From assembly GCF_023611505.1 (NCBI RefSeq), contig NZ_CP097843.1, positions 558,001 to 622,000 on the forward strand: DNA of 64,000 nucleotides, written 5' to 3'. Within the stretch, counting starts at the first letter, position 1; each line of letters starts with the position of its first letter. The translations under genes were made by a program, and so were the position numbers. The stretch comes from Streptococcus oralis. Lineage in GTDB: Bacteria; Bacillota; Bacilli; Lactobacillales; Streptococcaceae. Of this stretch, positions 19,637 through 28,689 are shown one piece after another. Under the pieces are notes generated by a model. The model was not told where the DNA came from. It saw nothing but the letters and a program-made list of their open reading frames with translations, and searched no databases.

Positions 19637-21504
19637 GTGATTTTATCGTTGAAAAACTAAGCAAATCCGTTGGTGACAAGACCGTTTTTAAGGATATTTC
19701 CTTTATTATCCATGATTTGGATAGAATTGGTCTGATTGGTGTTAATGGAACGGGTAAGACAACCCTTTTGGACGTCCTTTCTGGCACTTCTGGCTTTGAT
19801 GGGGACGTTAGCCCCTTTTCAGCTAAGAATGATTATCAGATTGGCTACTTGACTCAGAATCCAGATTTTGATGATAGCAAGACGGTCTTGGATACGGTTC
19901 TTTCCAGCGACCTCAAGGAAATTCAGCTCATTCGTGAGTATGAGTTGATCATGCTCAACTACAGCGAGGACAAGCAGGCTCGTTTGGAACGGGTCATGGC
20001 AGAGATGGACTCTCTCCAAGCTTGGGAAATCGAGAGTCAGGTCAAGACGGTTCTCAGCAAGTTGGGTATTCAGGATTTGTCGACTCCAGTTGGTGAATTG
20101 TCAGGTGGTCTGAGAAGACGGGTTCAGTTGGCGCAAGTTCTTCTTGGAGACCACGATCTCTTGCTACTGGATGAGCCGACCAACCACCTGGACATTGCAA
20201 CCATTGAGTGGCTGACCCTCTTTTTGAAAAATTCCAAGAAAACCGTCCTTTTTATCACCCACGATCGTTATTTCCTAGATGCGCTGTCAACGCGAATTTT
20301 CGAGCTGGACCGAGCAGGCTTGACCGAGTATCAGGGAAATTATCAGGACTATGTTCGCCTCAAAGCAGAGCAGGATGAGCGTGACGTAGCTATGCTCCAC
20401 AAAAAAGAACAACTCTATAAGCAAGAATTAGCCTGGATGCGCAGACAACCGCAAGCGCGTGCGACCAAGCAGCAGGCTCGTATCAATCGTTTCCATGACT
20501 TGAAAAAAGAAGTTTCAGGCGGCGTTGCTGAGGCAGACTTGACCATGAACTTTGAAACCAGTCGGATTGGAAAAAAAGTCATCGAGTTTCAGAATGTTTC
20601 CTTCGCCTATGAGAACAAGCCTATTTTGCAAGATTTTAACCTTTTGGTGCAAGCTAAAGACCGTATCGGTATCGTTGGGGACAACGGTGTTGGGAAATCA
20701 ACCCTACTCAACTTGATTGCAGGAAGTCTTGAGCCAACTGAAGGACAAGTTGTGAGAGGGGAAACTGTTCGCATCGCCTATTTCTCTCAACAAATTGAAG
20801 GCTTGGATGAAAGCAAACGGGTCATCAATTACCTGCAGGAAGTAGCAGAAGAGGTTAAGACTAGTGGTGGTTCTACGACTTCCATTGCAGAGTTGCTAGA
20901 GCAGTTCCTCTTCCCACGTTCGACGCATGGAACCTTGATTGAGAAATTGTCTGGTGGAGAGAAAAAACGCCTTTATCTTCTCAAATTGCTCTTGGAAAAA
21001 CCAAATGTTCTTCTCTTGGATGAGCCGACAAATGACCTAGATATTGCGACCTTAACAGTCTTAGAGAATTTCTTGCAAGGTTTTGCAGGCCCTGTCTTGA
21101 CAGTTAGCCATGACCGCTATTTCTTGGATAAGGTAGCAACTAAGATTCTTGCTTTTGAGGATGGCAAGATTCGTCCTTTCTTTGGTCATTACACAGACTA
21201 TCTTGACGAAAAAGCCTTTGAAACAGAGATGGCCAATCAAGTGCAAAAGGCCGAAAAGGAGAAAGTGGTCAAGGTACGTGAAGACAAGAAACGTATGACC
21301 TACCAAGAAAAGAAGGAGTGGGCAAGCATTGAAGGGGATATTGAAACCTTGGAAAATTGTATCGCTGCTATTGAAGAAGAGATGCAGGCAAATGGTTCTG
21401 ACTTTGGCAAACTAGCGACGCTTCAGAAAGAGCTAGATGAGAAAAATGAAGAACTCCTTGAAAAATACGAACGCTATGAATACCTAAGTGACTTTGATAG
21501 TTAG
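19633..21504 (+). CDS. ABC-F family ATP-binding protein (Uup/YdiF-like)
   Basis: A 623-residue duplicated ABC ATPase with no membrane helices. Walker A motifs are GVNGTGKTT and GDNGVGKST, signatures LSGGLRRR and LSGGEKKR, and both Walker B segments are LLLDEPTN. An interdomain linker rich in charged residues (about 230-310) and a C-terminal coiled coil match Uup-type ABC-F proteins, which act on ribosomes. No feature marks it as a drug-resistance type. It ends at an 18-bp perfect terminator. Confidence 0.92.
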   Translation: MSDFIVEKLSKSVGDKTVFKDISFIIHDLDRIGLIGVNGTGKTTLLDVLSGTSGFDGDVSPFSAKNDYQIGYLTQNPDFDDSKTVLDTVLSSDLKEIQLIREYELIMLNYSEDKQARLERVMAEMDSLQAWEIESQVKTVLSKLGIQDLSTPVGELSGGLRRRVQLAQVLLGDHDLLLLDEPTNHLDIATIEWLTLFLKNSKKTVLFITHDRYFLDALSTRIFELDRAGLTEYQGNYQDYVRLKAEQDERDVAMLHKKEQLYKQELAWMRRQPQARATKQQARINRFHDLKKEVSGGVAEADLTMNFETSRIGKKVIEFQNVSFAYENKPILQDFNLLVQAKDRIGIVGDNGVGKSTLLNLIAGSLEPTEGQVVRGETVRIAYFSQQIEGLDESKRVINYLQEVAEEVKTSGGSTTSIAELLEQFLFPRSTHGTLIEKLSGGEKKRLYLLKLLLEKPNVLLLDEPTNDLDIATLTVLENFLQGFAGPVLTVSHDRYFLDKVATKILAFEDGKIRPFFGHYTDYLDEKAFETEMANQVQKAEKEKVVKVREDKKRMTYQEKKEWASIEGDIETLENCIAAIEEEMQANGSDFGKLATLQKELDEKNEELLEKYERYEYLSDFDS

Positions 21505-21506
21505 GT

Positions 21507-21547
21507 GAATAGAAAACTCCTGTCATTACGACAGGAGTTTTCTATTC
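21507..21547. terminator. bidirectional terminator between ABC-F gene and mntE
   Basis: An 18-bp perfect stem (GAATAGAAAACTCCTGTC and its complement) with a 5-base loop. The convergent mntE stop codon lies inside it, so it serves both strands. Confidence 0.93.
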
Positions 21548-22729
21548 TTCTTTTTTAGTCTCTTGATGAAAGATATTTTGCCAAGTCTCATGGCGACGCC
21601 AGATACTGGTGTGGACGATGCCATCTAGCTTATAGCAAATGAGCTTGGTTTTCTGACTAATGGAGGTAATCTGAATGTCCTTAATTGCAGCTTTAAGTTC
21701 TTTTTCAGCCTTATAGGCCTCTTTATTCATCTGCTCTCCATCTTGACGGATATAGATAAAGTCCTCAGCAAGGAGTTCTTCTAGTTGGTTTCCTTGGTCA
21801 ATCAATTGCTCGCGCATGAGTAGTTTTTTGTAGACATTGTCTAAAATTTCGTCTTCAGGTATAGGAGCAGGTTCGATATGGACATCGGTGTCAAATACTC
21901 CAAAACGCTCTTCTAGCATGGATTCGACCTGGTCTGCAATTTCGTGACTTTCATAGACTGATAAATCAGGATTCATCTCCAGCGTGATATCAAGGTAGAT
22001 ATTGCTACCATAGGTACGCCCTCTTTGGGACTTGACCTTACTAATCTTTGGAATCTCCATGATGGCCTTTTGGTAGTCTTCTAGTAGCCGGTCATCAAAA
22101 CCATCTGAAAGACTGAAGGACGATTCGATAAAGATATCATAGGCTGTCTTTAAGATAAAGAAAGTGATGATGATAGCGACTAATTTATCCACAATCGGAT
22201 AATTAAAACTGCTGGCTAGGATAGCAATGGAAGTACCAAGCGAGGTGACTGCATCGGAAAGATTATCTTTAGCTGCTGCCTTTAGAGCTTTGGATTTGGA
22301 TTTCTTACTGAGGCGTGTGTTATAGAGATAAACGACAAACATAACCGCTGCAGAAATGATTCCTAGAAATGCTCCCAGAGGATCGATAATCGTTTGTTCC
22401 CGACTGAGAATTTTCTGAATGGTATCCCGAAGCACATCAAAGCCAACGTAGAACATGATGATGGAAGTGATCAAACTAGCTAAATCTTCAATCTTCCAGT
22501 GTCCAAAGCGGTGGTCACGGTCTGCAGGCTGGCGAGCCATCCGAATGCCAATCAGAAGAGCAACATTTCCGATAATATCGGATACGTTGTTGAAACCATC
22601 CGCTACCAAACTGGATGAATGAAGTAGATGACCAGTTGCTAATTTTGCCGCAGACAAGAGTAAGTAGGTCGAGATACTGACAATGGCACCACGCTCAGCT
22701 AACTTGAGATTTGAGATTGATTGTTTCAT
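21542..22729 (-). CDS. mntE: cation diffusion facilitator, MntE-like manganese exporter
   Basis: A 395-residue CDF transporter with about six helices in the first 230 residues and a cytoplasmic ferredoxin-like domain after. Metal-site motifs are ADGFNNVSD in helix 2, GHWKIED, and KDNLSD in helix 5. In pneumococcus the equivalent gene next to the P-type ATPase is the Mn exporter MntE; I infer the same substrate from this synteny. A TTG one codon earlier (22732) is in frame, but ATG 22729 has AAGGAAG at usable spacing. It is divergent from the Mn-riboswitch gene. Confidence 0.9.
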   Translation of the reverse strand: MKQSISNLKLAERGAIVSISTYLLLSAAKLATGHLLHSSSLVADGFNNVSDIIGNVALLIGIRMARQPADRDHRFGHWKIEDLASLITSIIMFYVGFDVLRDTIQKILSREQTIIDPLGAFLGIISAAVMFVVYLYNTRLSKKSKSKALKAAAKDNLSDAVTSLGTSIAILASSFNYPIVDKLVAIIITFFILKTAYDIFIESSFSLSDGFDDRLLEDYQKAIMEIPKISKVKSQRGRTYGSNIYLDITLEMNPDLSVYESHEIADQVESMLEERFGVFDTDVHIEPAPIPEDEILDNVYKKLLMREQLIDQGNQLEELLAEDFIYIRQDGEQMNKEAYKAEKELKAAIKDIQITSISQKTKLICYKLDGIVHTSIWRRHETWQNIFHQETKKEE

Positions 22730-22822
22730 CAAACTTCCTTTTCAGTATAAGTAATATTCTTTCATTATACTGGTTTTTGCGGGAAAATTCAAATTTAGTC
22801 CACCTTCATCGAATTTTAATGA

Positions 22823-22850
22823 TTGAAAACTTTTCAAATTTTGATATAAT
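22823..22850 (+). promoter_or_regulatory. promoter of the Mn-riboswitch transcript
   Basis: TTGAAA and TATAAT separated by 16 bases. Predicted start is about 22857, at the 5' edge of the riboswitch. Confidence 0.75.
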
Positions 22851-22854
22851 AGTA

Positions 22855-22948
22855 CTACTCAAGGGAGTAGCTGGCAGAAACCTGTGATAGTGTCGTCATT
22901 CCGAATTGTGTACTGCAAAGTATACCTTCCGGCCCTATCTTAAACAGC
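22855..22948 (+). ncRNA. yybP-ykoY manganese riboswitch
   Basis: The leader opens with CTACTC-AAGG-GAGTAG, the conserved first helix and loop of the yybP-ykoY class. It continues through a paired CTGGCAG.. arm to CCTTCCGGCCCTA. A terminator hairpin follows at once. In streptococci this riboswitch is known to sense Mn2+ and activate the adjacent Mn/Ca P-type ATPase gene. Fit to the class is by eye. Confidence 0.85.
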
Positions 22949-22980
22949 GAGACTTGTTATGATTAACAAGTCTCTTTTTG
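22949..22980 (+). terminator. riboswitch expression-platform terminator
   Basis: GAGACTTGTTA / TAACAAGTCTC hairpin followed by TTTTTG. It lies between the aptamer and the ATPase start, so Mn2+ binding is expected to favour antitermination. Confidence 0.88.
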
Positions 22981-23036
22981 TTTGTCATAAAACAAAAAGA
23001 GAACTTGTTTTGCACACAATGTCAAGGAGGAGACGC

Positions 23037-25733
23037 ATGTCAAAAGAACAAAAACGCCAAGCGTTTTATACTCAAAGTCCTGAAGAGGTCTTGAAGTCAG
23101 TTGAAGCAACTGAGCAAGGCCTTTCGTCAAGCGAAGCGCAAAAACGCCAAGCTGAATATGGACGCAATGAACTGGAAGAGGGTGAGAAAAAATCTCTCTT
23201 GGTTAAATTCATTGAACAGTTTAAGGATTTGATGATTATCATCCTAATTGCTGCAGCTATCTTATCAGTCATAACATCTGGTGGTGAAGATATCGCAGAT
23301 GCCATCATTATCCTAGCCGTGGTTATCATCAACGCTGCCTTTGGTGTTTACCAAGAAGGAAAAGCAGAAGAAGCCATCGAGGCCCTCAAGTCTATGTCCA
23401 GTCCAGCTGCTCGCGTTATTCGTGATGGGCACATGGCAGAGATTGATTCCAAAGAATTGGTGCCAGGAGATATCGTTGCCCTTGAAGCTGGTGATGTGGT
23501 ACCAGCAGACCTACGTTTGCTAGAAGCCAACTCTCTTAAAATCGAAGAAGCGGCTTTGACAGGTGAGTCTGTTCCAGTTGAAAAAGACTTGACAGTCGAG
23601 CTTGCTGCAGATGCTGGTATTGGTGACCGTGTCAATATGGCCTTCCAAAACTCAAACGTGACTTATGGTCGTGGTCTTGGTGTTGTTGTCAATACAGGTA
23701 TGTATACTGAAGTGGGTCATATCGCTGGCATGCTCCAAGATGCTGATGAGACGGATACACCTCTTAAACAAAACTTGAACAACCTTTCTAAGGTCTTAAC
23801 CTATGCAATTTTGGTTATTGCCCTTGTTACTTTTGTAGTTGGAGTCTTCATCCAAGGCAAAGATCCACTTGGTGAGTTGATGACCTCTGTTGCGCTTGCT
23901 GTTGCAGCCATCCCAGAAGGACTTCCTGCTATCGTGACCATCGTTCTTGCCCTTGGTACTCAAGTTTTGGCAAAACGAAACTCTATCGTTCGTAAGTTGC
24001 CAGCAGTTGAAACGCTTGGTTCAACTGAAATCATCGCTTCTGATAAGACTGGTACGCTTACTATGAACAAGATGACAGTCGAAAAAGTCTTCTATGACGC
24101 AGTCCTACATGATTCAGCTGATGATATTGAACTTGGCTTGGACATGCCACTACTTCGTTCAGTTGTCTTGGCTAATGATACCAAGATTGATGCGGAAGGA
24201 AACCTGATCGGGGATCCAACGGAAACAGCCTTCATCCAGTATGCCTTGGACAAGGGCTACGATGTTAAAGGGTTCTTAGAGAAATATCCTCGTGTAGCTG
24301 AATTGCCGTTTGACTCAGATCGTAAACTCATGTCAACGGTTCATCCATTGCCAGATGGTAAATTCCTCGTAGCAGTCAAAGGGGCTCCAGATCAACTCTT
24401 GAAACGTTGTGTTGCTCGTGATAAGGCTGGAGATGTCGCTCCGATTGATAAGAAAGTCACTGAATTAATTCACACAAATAACTCTGACATGGCTCATCAA
24501 GCTCTGCGTGTCCTTGCAGGAGCTTATAAGATTATCGATAGTATTCCAGAAAATCTTACTTCTGAAGAGCTTGAAAACAACTTGATCTTTACTGGTTTGA
24601 TTGGGATGATTGACCCTGAACGTGCCGAAGCAGCAGAAGCCGTTCGTGTGGCTAAAGAAGCAGGAATCCGTCCAATCATGATCACTGGTGACCACCAAGA
24701 CACAGCGGAAGCCATTGCCAAACGTCTGGGAATCATTGATGAAAAAGATACGGCGGACCATGTTCTGACAGGTGCGGAATTGAACGAACTTTCAGATGAA
24801 GAATTTGAAAAAGTCGTTGGTCAATACTCTGTTTACGCGCGTGTATCTCCAGAACACAAGGTTCGTATCGTGAAAGCTTGGCAAAATCAAGGTAAGGTCG
24901 TTGCCATGACAGGTGATGGTGTTAATGATGCGCCAGCTCTGAAAACAGCTGATATCGGTATCGGTATGGGAATAACTGGTACAGAGGTTTCTAAGGGGGC
25001 TTCTGATATGATTCTTGCGGATGACAACTTTGCGACCATTATCGTCGCAGTTGAAGAAGGACGTAAGGTCTTCTCAAACATTCAAAAGACTATTCAGTAT
25101 CTTCTTTCTGCCAATACGGCTGAAGTATTAACCATCTTCCTGTCAACCTTGTTTGGTTGGGATGTCCTACAGCCAGTTCATCTCTTGTGGATTAACTTGG
25201 TAACGGATACCTTCCCAGCTATTGCTCTCGGTGTTGAGCCAGCTGAGCCAGGTGTTATGACCCACAAACCACGTGGACGCAAGTCAAGCTTCTTCTCAGG
25301 TGGGGTCATGAGTTCCATTATCTATCAAGGTCTCCTTCAAGGCGCCCTTGTTCTGTCCGTTTATGGTCTTGCCCTTCTTTACCCAGTTCATGTGGGTGAC
25401 AATCAAGCTATCCACGCTGATGCTCTTACTATGGCCTTTGCAACACTTGGTTTGATCCAGCTCTTCCATGCCTACAACGTTAAATCTGTTTACCAGTCTA
25501 TTTTGACTGTTGGTCCATTTAAATCTAAAACTTTCAACTGGTCAATCTTGGTTTCATTTATTTTACTAGCATCAACTATTGTTATCGACCCATTAGAAAG
25601 CATCTTCCACGTAAGCAAACTAGACTTGTCACAATGGGCCATTGTTCTGGCTGGAAGCTTCTCAATGATACTTATCGTAGAAATCGTTAAGTTTGTTCAA
25701 CGCAAGCTTGGTTTTGATAAGAACGCGATTTAA
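23037..25733 (+). CDS. mgtA: P2-type Ca2+/Mn2+ efflux ATPase
   Basis: An 898-residue P-type ATPase of the SERCA-like P2A group. The phosphorylation motif is DKTGTLT, the phosphatase loop TGES, PEGLPA lies in transmembrane helix 4, and GDGVNDAPAL and NLVTDTFPA follow. The pneumococcal homolog was named caxP for Ca efflux and mgtA for Mn-responsive expression. The frame is open upstream through the terminator, but ATG 23037 has AAGGAGG six bases before it. Its riboswitch leader and the divergent mntE make this a Mn-detoxification cluster. Confidence 0.95.
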   Translation: MSKEQKRQAFYTQSPEEVLKSVEATEQGLSSSEAQKRQAEYGRNELEEGEKKSLLVKFIEQFKDLMIIILIAAAILSVITSGGEDIADAIIILAVVIINAAFGVYQEGKAEEAIEALKSMSSPAARVIRDGHMAEIDSKELVPGDIVALEAGDVVPADLRLLEANSLKIEEAALTGESVPVEKDLTVELAADAGIGDRVNMAFQNSNVTYGRGLGVVVNTGMYTEVGHIAGMLQDADETDTPLKQNLNNLSKVLTYAILVIALVTFVVGVFIQGKDPLGELMTSVALAVAAIPEGLPAIVTIVLALGTQVLAKRNSIVRKLPAVETLGSTEIIASDKTGTLTMNKMTVEKVFYDAVLHDSADDIELGLDMPLLRSVVLANDTKIDAEGNLIGDPTETAFIQYALDKGYDVKGFLEKYPRVAELPFDSDRKLMSTVHPLPDGKFLVAVKGAPDQLLKRCVARDKAGDVAPIDKKVTELIHTNNSDMAHQALRVLAGAYKIIDSIPENLTSEELENNLIFTGLIGMIDPERAEAAEAVRVAKEAGIRPIMITGDHQDTAEAIAKRLGIIDEKDTADHVLTGAELNELSDEEFEKVVGQYSVYARVSPEHKVRIVKAWQNQGKVVAMTGDGVNDAPALKTADIGIGMGITGTEVSKGASDMILADDNFATIIVAVEEGRKVFSNIQKTIQYLLSANTAEVLTIFLSTLFGWDVLQPVHLLWINLVTDTFPAIALGVEPAEPGVMTHKPRGRKSSFFSGGVMSSIIYQGLLQGALVLSVYGLALLYPVHVGDNQAIHADALTMAFATLGLIQLFHAYNVKSVYQSILTVGPFKSKTFNWSILVSFILLASTIVIDPLESIFHVSKLDLSQWAIVLAGSFSMILIVEIVKFVQRKLGFDKNAI

Positions 25734-25737
25734 AAAG

Positions 25738-25764
25738 AAAGTCATCTTCGGATGGCTTTTTTTG
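25738..25764 (+). terminator. intrinsic terminator after the P-type ATPase
   Basis: AAAGTCATC-TTCG-GATGGCTTT stem (one G-T pair) followed by T residues. Confidence 0.85.
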
Positions 25765-25836
25765 CATTTGAGGAGAATAGTTAGGAGTTATCCACTTTTA
25801 TGCTATAATAAAGTAAAATGGCAAGGAGCGAAAGAA

Positions 25837-26247
25837 ATGGAAAAGAAAATTGTCCGAGATGTCTTATTCCTGTCGCAAGTTTCGAAAGCTGCAAGCCAGG
25901 AAGACCTTTATCTGGCTAGAGATTTACAGGATACCCTGCTGGCCAATCGCGAGACCTGTGTCGGTCTGGCGGCCAATATGATTGGCGTGCAGAAGCGTGT
26001 CATTATCTTTAACCTTGGCCTAGTTCCCTTGGTCATGTTTAACCCCATTCTTCTTTCTTATAAAGGACCTTACGAGACAGAGGAAGGTTGTTTGTCTTTG
26101 ACTGGGGTGCGATCAACGACTCGTTATGAAACGATTACGGTTTCCTATCGCGATAGCAAGTGGCAGGAACAGACCATTACGCTGACAGGTTTTCCAGCTC
26201 AGATCTGCCAACATGAACTGGATCATTTGGAAGGACGAATTATTTAG
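25837..26247 (+). CDS. peptide deformylase-like protein, motif I glutamine missing
   Basis: A 136-residue deformylase-family protein. Motif II EEGCLSL (Cys metal ligand) and motif III QHELDHLEG (HExxH) are intact. Motif I reads GVGLAANMIG where active enzymes have GVGLAAPQIG; the glutamine that stabilises the transition state is Met here. Pneumococcus has two def genes, one of which is inactive; this variant resembles that paralog. The start is the MEKKIVRDV methionine after a GGAGCGAAAG site; the longer open frame upstream runs through the terminator. It is 11 bases from the following membrane gene. Confidence 0.85.
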   Translation: MEKKIVRDVLFLSQVSKAASQEDLYLARDLQDTLLANRETCVGLAANMIGVQKRVIIFNLGLVPLVMFNPILLSYKGPYETEEGCLSLTGVRSTTRYETITVSYRDSKWQEQTITLTGFPAQICQHELDHLEGRII

Positions 26248-26258
26248 GAGGAACTCAG

Positions 26259-27854
26259 ATGAAACGCATACTCTTTGAACTTGTTTTTATCGCAACGACC
26301 TGGTATATCTTTTTACCACCACTTAATCTTACGAGTTGGGAATTTATCTTTTTCCTATGCGGACATTTGGTGGTGATGGGAATTTTGTTTAGCTTCCGCA
26401 AGGATACCAATCTTCTCAAGACAGTTCACCTACGTCATGGCAAGGTTGCCAACGAACTCAATCTGGAAGGGATTCATTTTAATAGACTAGGTGGAGGATT
26501 GTTGCTGGCCGCGGGACTCATCTTTGCCCTTGCTGGTCTGGTAAGCCTAGTAACTTCTAGCTTTTTCCAAGCAAAAAATTATGCTAATGTGGTGTCCATC
26601 ACAGAAAAAGACTTTAAAGATTTTCCTAAGAGTGATACCAGTAAGGTTCCAATCCTAGATCGGAGCACTGCAGAAAAGATTGGTGACCGTTACCTGGGGT
26701 CTCTGACGGATAAGGTCTCCCAGTACGTAGCAGCAGATACTTATACCCAGCTGACAGTTGATGGCAAGCCCTATCGGGTGACACCTTTGGAATATGCCGA
26801 CCCGATTAAATGGTTTAATAATCAGTCCAAGGGGATTGGCGAGTATATCAAGGTTGATATGGTGACAGGAAATGCGGAATTGGTAGATTTAAAAACACCG
26901 ATGAAGTATTCGGACTCTGAGTATTTTAACCGAGACGTCAAACGCCATCTTCGGATCAAGTATCCGACCAAGATTTTTAAAACGCCATCCTTTGAGGTGG
27001 ATGATGAAGGCAATCCCTTCTATGTAGCAACCGTTTATCAAAAACAGTTTGGTCTAGGAGTGCCTCGTCCTTCATCTGTTATTATCTTAGACGCCACCAA
27101 TGGAGAAACTAAGGAATACAGCTTGGATGAAGTGCCAGAATGGGTGGATCGTGTATATCCAGCCGAAGAAACCATCGAGCAAATCAACTACAACGGCAAA
27201 TATAAAGATGGCTTCTGGAATGCCTTGATTTCTAAGAAAAATGTTACCCAAACGACAGAGGGCTATAACTATCTTTCTATCGGAAATGACATTTATCTCT
27301 ACACGGGTGTGACTTCAGCAAATGCTGACGAAAGTAATCTAGGATTTATCCTTGAAAACATGCGCACTGGTGAAATCACCAAGTACAATCTAGCTTCAGC
27401 AACCGAAGAATCTGCCCGTGCTTCAGCTGAAGGAGCGGTTCAGGAGAAGGCCTACAGGGCTACCTTCCCTATCCTTGTTAATCTCAATGACAAACCTCTC
27501 TATATCATGGGCTTGAAGGACAATGCAGGCTTGGTCAAGGAGTATGCATTGGTCGATGCAGTGGAGTACCAAAACGTCATCGTAGCAGCTACGGTAGATG
27601 AACTCCTCATCAAATATGCCAATAAAAATGACCTCGAGCTGGATAACGAAACGGTGAAAAATATCAAAGGTATCGTATCAGATCTTAAATCAGCTGTCAT
27701 CAAGGGTGATACCGTCTACTTCTTCAAAGTTGATGGCAAAATCTATAAGGTCAAGGCCTCAGTATCGGACGACCTTCCTTACCTTGAAAATGGTCAATCC
27801 TTCGAAGGTCAGGTTGGAAAAGATAATTTCCTCAAAACATTTAAAGTCAAGTAA
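26259..27854 (+). CDS. conserved membrane protein with large extracellular domain
   Basis: A 531-residue protein of unknown function. Two N-terminal helices (about residues 3-20 and 28-46) and a third (about 84-108) anchor a long soluble region of about 420 residues outside the membrane. That region has no cysteines apparent and contains repeated beta-rich segments such as YIKVDMVTGNAELVD and IILDATNGETKEY, the kind of 'value then DxxTGE' strand seen in PepSY-like and YpmB-like folds. It follows the deformylase-like gene by 11 bases with a GGAGG site and ends at a terminator. I do not recognise a named family. Confidence 0.75.
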   Translation: MKRILFELVFIATTWYIFLPPLNLTSWEFIFFLCGHLVVMGILFSFRKDTNLLKTVHLRHGKVANELNLEGIHFNRLGGGLLLAAGLIFALAGLVSLVTSSFFQAKNYANVVSITEKDFKDFPKSDTSKVPILDRSTAEKIGDRYLGSLTDKVSQYVAADTYTQLTVDGKPYRVTPLEYADPIKWFNNQSKGIGEYIKVDMVTGNAELVDLKTPMKYSDSEYFNRDVKRHLRIKYPTKIFKTPSFEVDDEGNPFYVATVYQKQFGLGVPRPSSVIILDATNGETKEYSLDEVPEWVDRVYPAEETIEQINYNGKYKDGFWNALISKKNVTQTTEGYNYLSIGNDIYLYTGVTSANADESNLGFILENMRTGEITKYNLASATEESARASAEGAVQEKAYRATFPILVNLNDKPLYIMGLKDNAGLVKEYALVDAVEYQNVIVAATVDELLIKYANKNDLELDNETVKNIKGIVSDLKSAVIKGDTVYFFKVDGKIYKVKASVSDDLPYLENGQSFEGQVGKDNFLKTFKVK

Positions 27855-27858
27855 AAGA

Positions 27859-27883
27859 AACCTCGGCTAATACCGAGGTTTTC
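27859..27883 (+). terminator. intrinsic terminator
   Basis: AACCTCGG / CCGAGGTT stem with a 6-base loop and following T residues, directly after the membrane protein gene. Confidence 0.85.
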
Positions 27884-27894
27884 AGATGAAATTC

Positions 27895-27923
27895 TTGGTC
27901 ACGATTGAAAAATATGCTACACT
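27895..27923 (+). promoter_or_regulatory. promoter of yaaA; predicts a leaderless mRNA
   Basis: TTGGTC, 17 bases, then TGC-TACACT (extended -10). The expected start point, 7 bases downstream, is base 27930, the A of the yaaA ATG. No ribosome site lies before the ATG. Confidence 0.6.
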
Positions 27924-27929
27924 AACAAT

Positions 27930-28658
27930 ATGAAAATTTTAATCCCAACAGCCAAAGAAATGAACACAAACCTTCCTCTTGTCGAAGCGCTCCCCTTGAG
28001 TGAAGAAAGTCAGGCAGTCCTTGACTCACTGGCGTGCTACTCAGCCAGTGAATTAGAGAGCTTTTACAAGGTATCAGCTGAGAAAGCAGAAGAAGAATAC
28101 GCTCATATTCAAGCTCTAAAAGATCAGAGGGCTAAACATTATCCAGCTTTGAAACTCTTTGACGGTCTCATGTATCGCCACATCAAGCGAGATGAGTTGA
28201 CTGAGACTGAACAAGCCTATCTTAAAAATCATGTTTTAATTACCTCGGCTTTGTATGGCGTTGTCCCAGCCTTATCACCTATGGCTCCTCACCGTTTGGA
28301 CTTTTTGATGAAGTTAAAAGTCGCTGGAAAAACCCTAAAGAGCCATTGGAAATCAGCCTACGATGAGGCACTACAGGATGAGGACTTGATTTTTTCTCTC
28401 TTGTCATCAGAGTTTGAAACCGTATTTTCTAAGGAAATCAGAGAAAAGATGGTGACCTTCAAATTTATGGAGGACAAGGCAGGCCAGTTGAAAATCCACT
28501 CAACCATTTCAAAGAAAGCGCGTGGTGCCTTTCTGACAGCTCTAATAGAGGGCCAAGTCCAAACGGTTGACCAAGCTCGCAAGCTCCGCTTCGCCGGCTT
28601 TGAATACCGACCTGATTTATCAAGTAACTTAGAACTCGTCTTTGTGAAACAAGCATAA
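27930..28658 (+). CDS. yaaA: peroxide stress protein YaaA family
   Basis: A 242-residue YaaA (DUF328) protein. It opens MKILIPTAKEM and shows the family segments TSALYGVVPALSPMAPHR and KFMEDKAGQLKIHSTISKKARG. In E. coli YaaA limits free iron during peroxide stress. Mitis-group streptococci make H2O2, so such a protein is expected to be useful. No Shine-Dalgarno is visible, and the promoter suggests a leaderless transcript. It ends at a convergent terminator. Confidence 0.92.
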   Translation: MKILIPTAKEMNTNLPLVEALPLSEESQAVLDSLACYSASELESFYKVSAEKAEEEYAHIQALKDQRAKHYPALKLFDGLMYRHIKRDELTETEQAYLKNHVLITSALYGVVPALSPMAPHRLDFLMKLKVAGKTLKSHWKSAYDEALQDEDLIFSLLSSEFETVFSKEIREKMVTFKFMEDKAGQLKIHSTISKKARGAFLTALIEGQVQTVDQARKLRFAGFEYRPDLSSNLELVFVKQA

Positions 28659-28683
28659 AACCAGCTCATTCGAGCTGGTTTTT
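28658..28683. terminator. bidirectional terminator between yaaA and the FMN reductase
   Basis: AAACCAGCTC / GAGCTGGTTT, 10-bp perfect stem with 4-base loop between two convergent genes, T-rich on the plus side. Confidence 0.88.
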
Positions 28684-28689
28684 GCTGGA

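Noticed and set aside
22959-23036. 26-codon extension of the P-type ATPase
   Set aside because: It would begin within the riboswitch terminator; ATG 23037 has a strong AAGGAGG site and the normal start.
25693-25836. 48-codon extension of the deformylase-like gene
   Set aside because: It overlaps the ATPase end and reads through a terminator; the MEKKIVRDV start fits the family.
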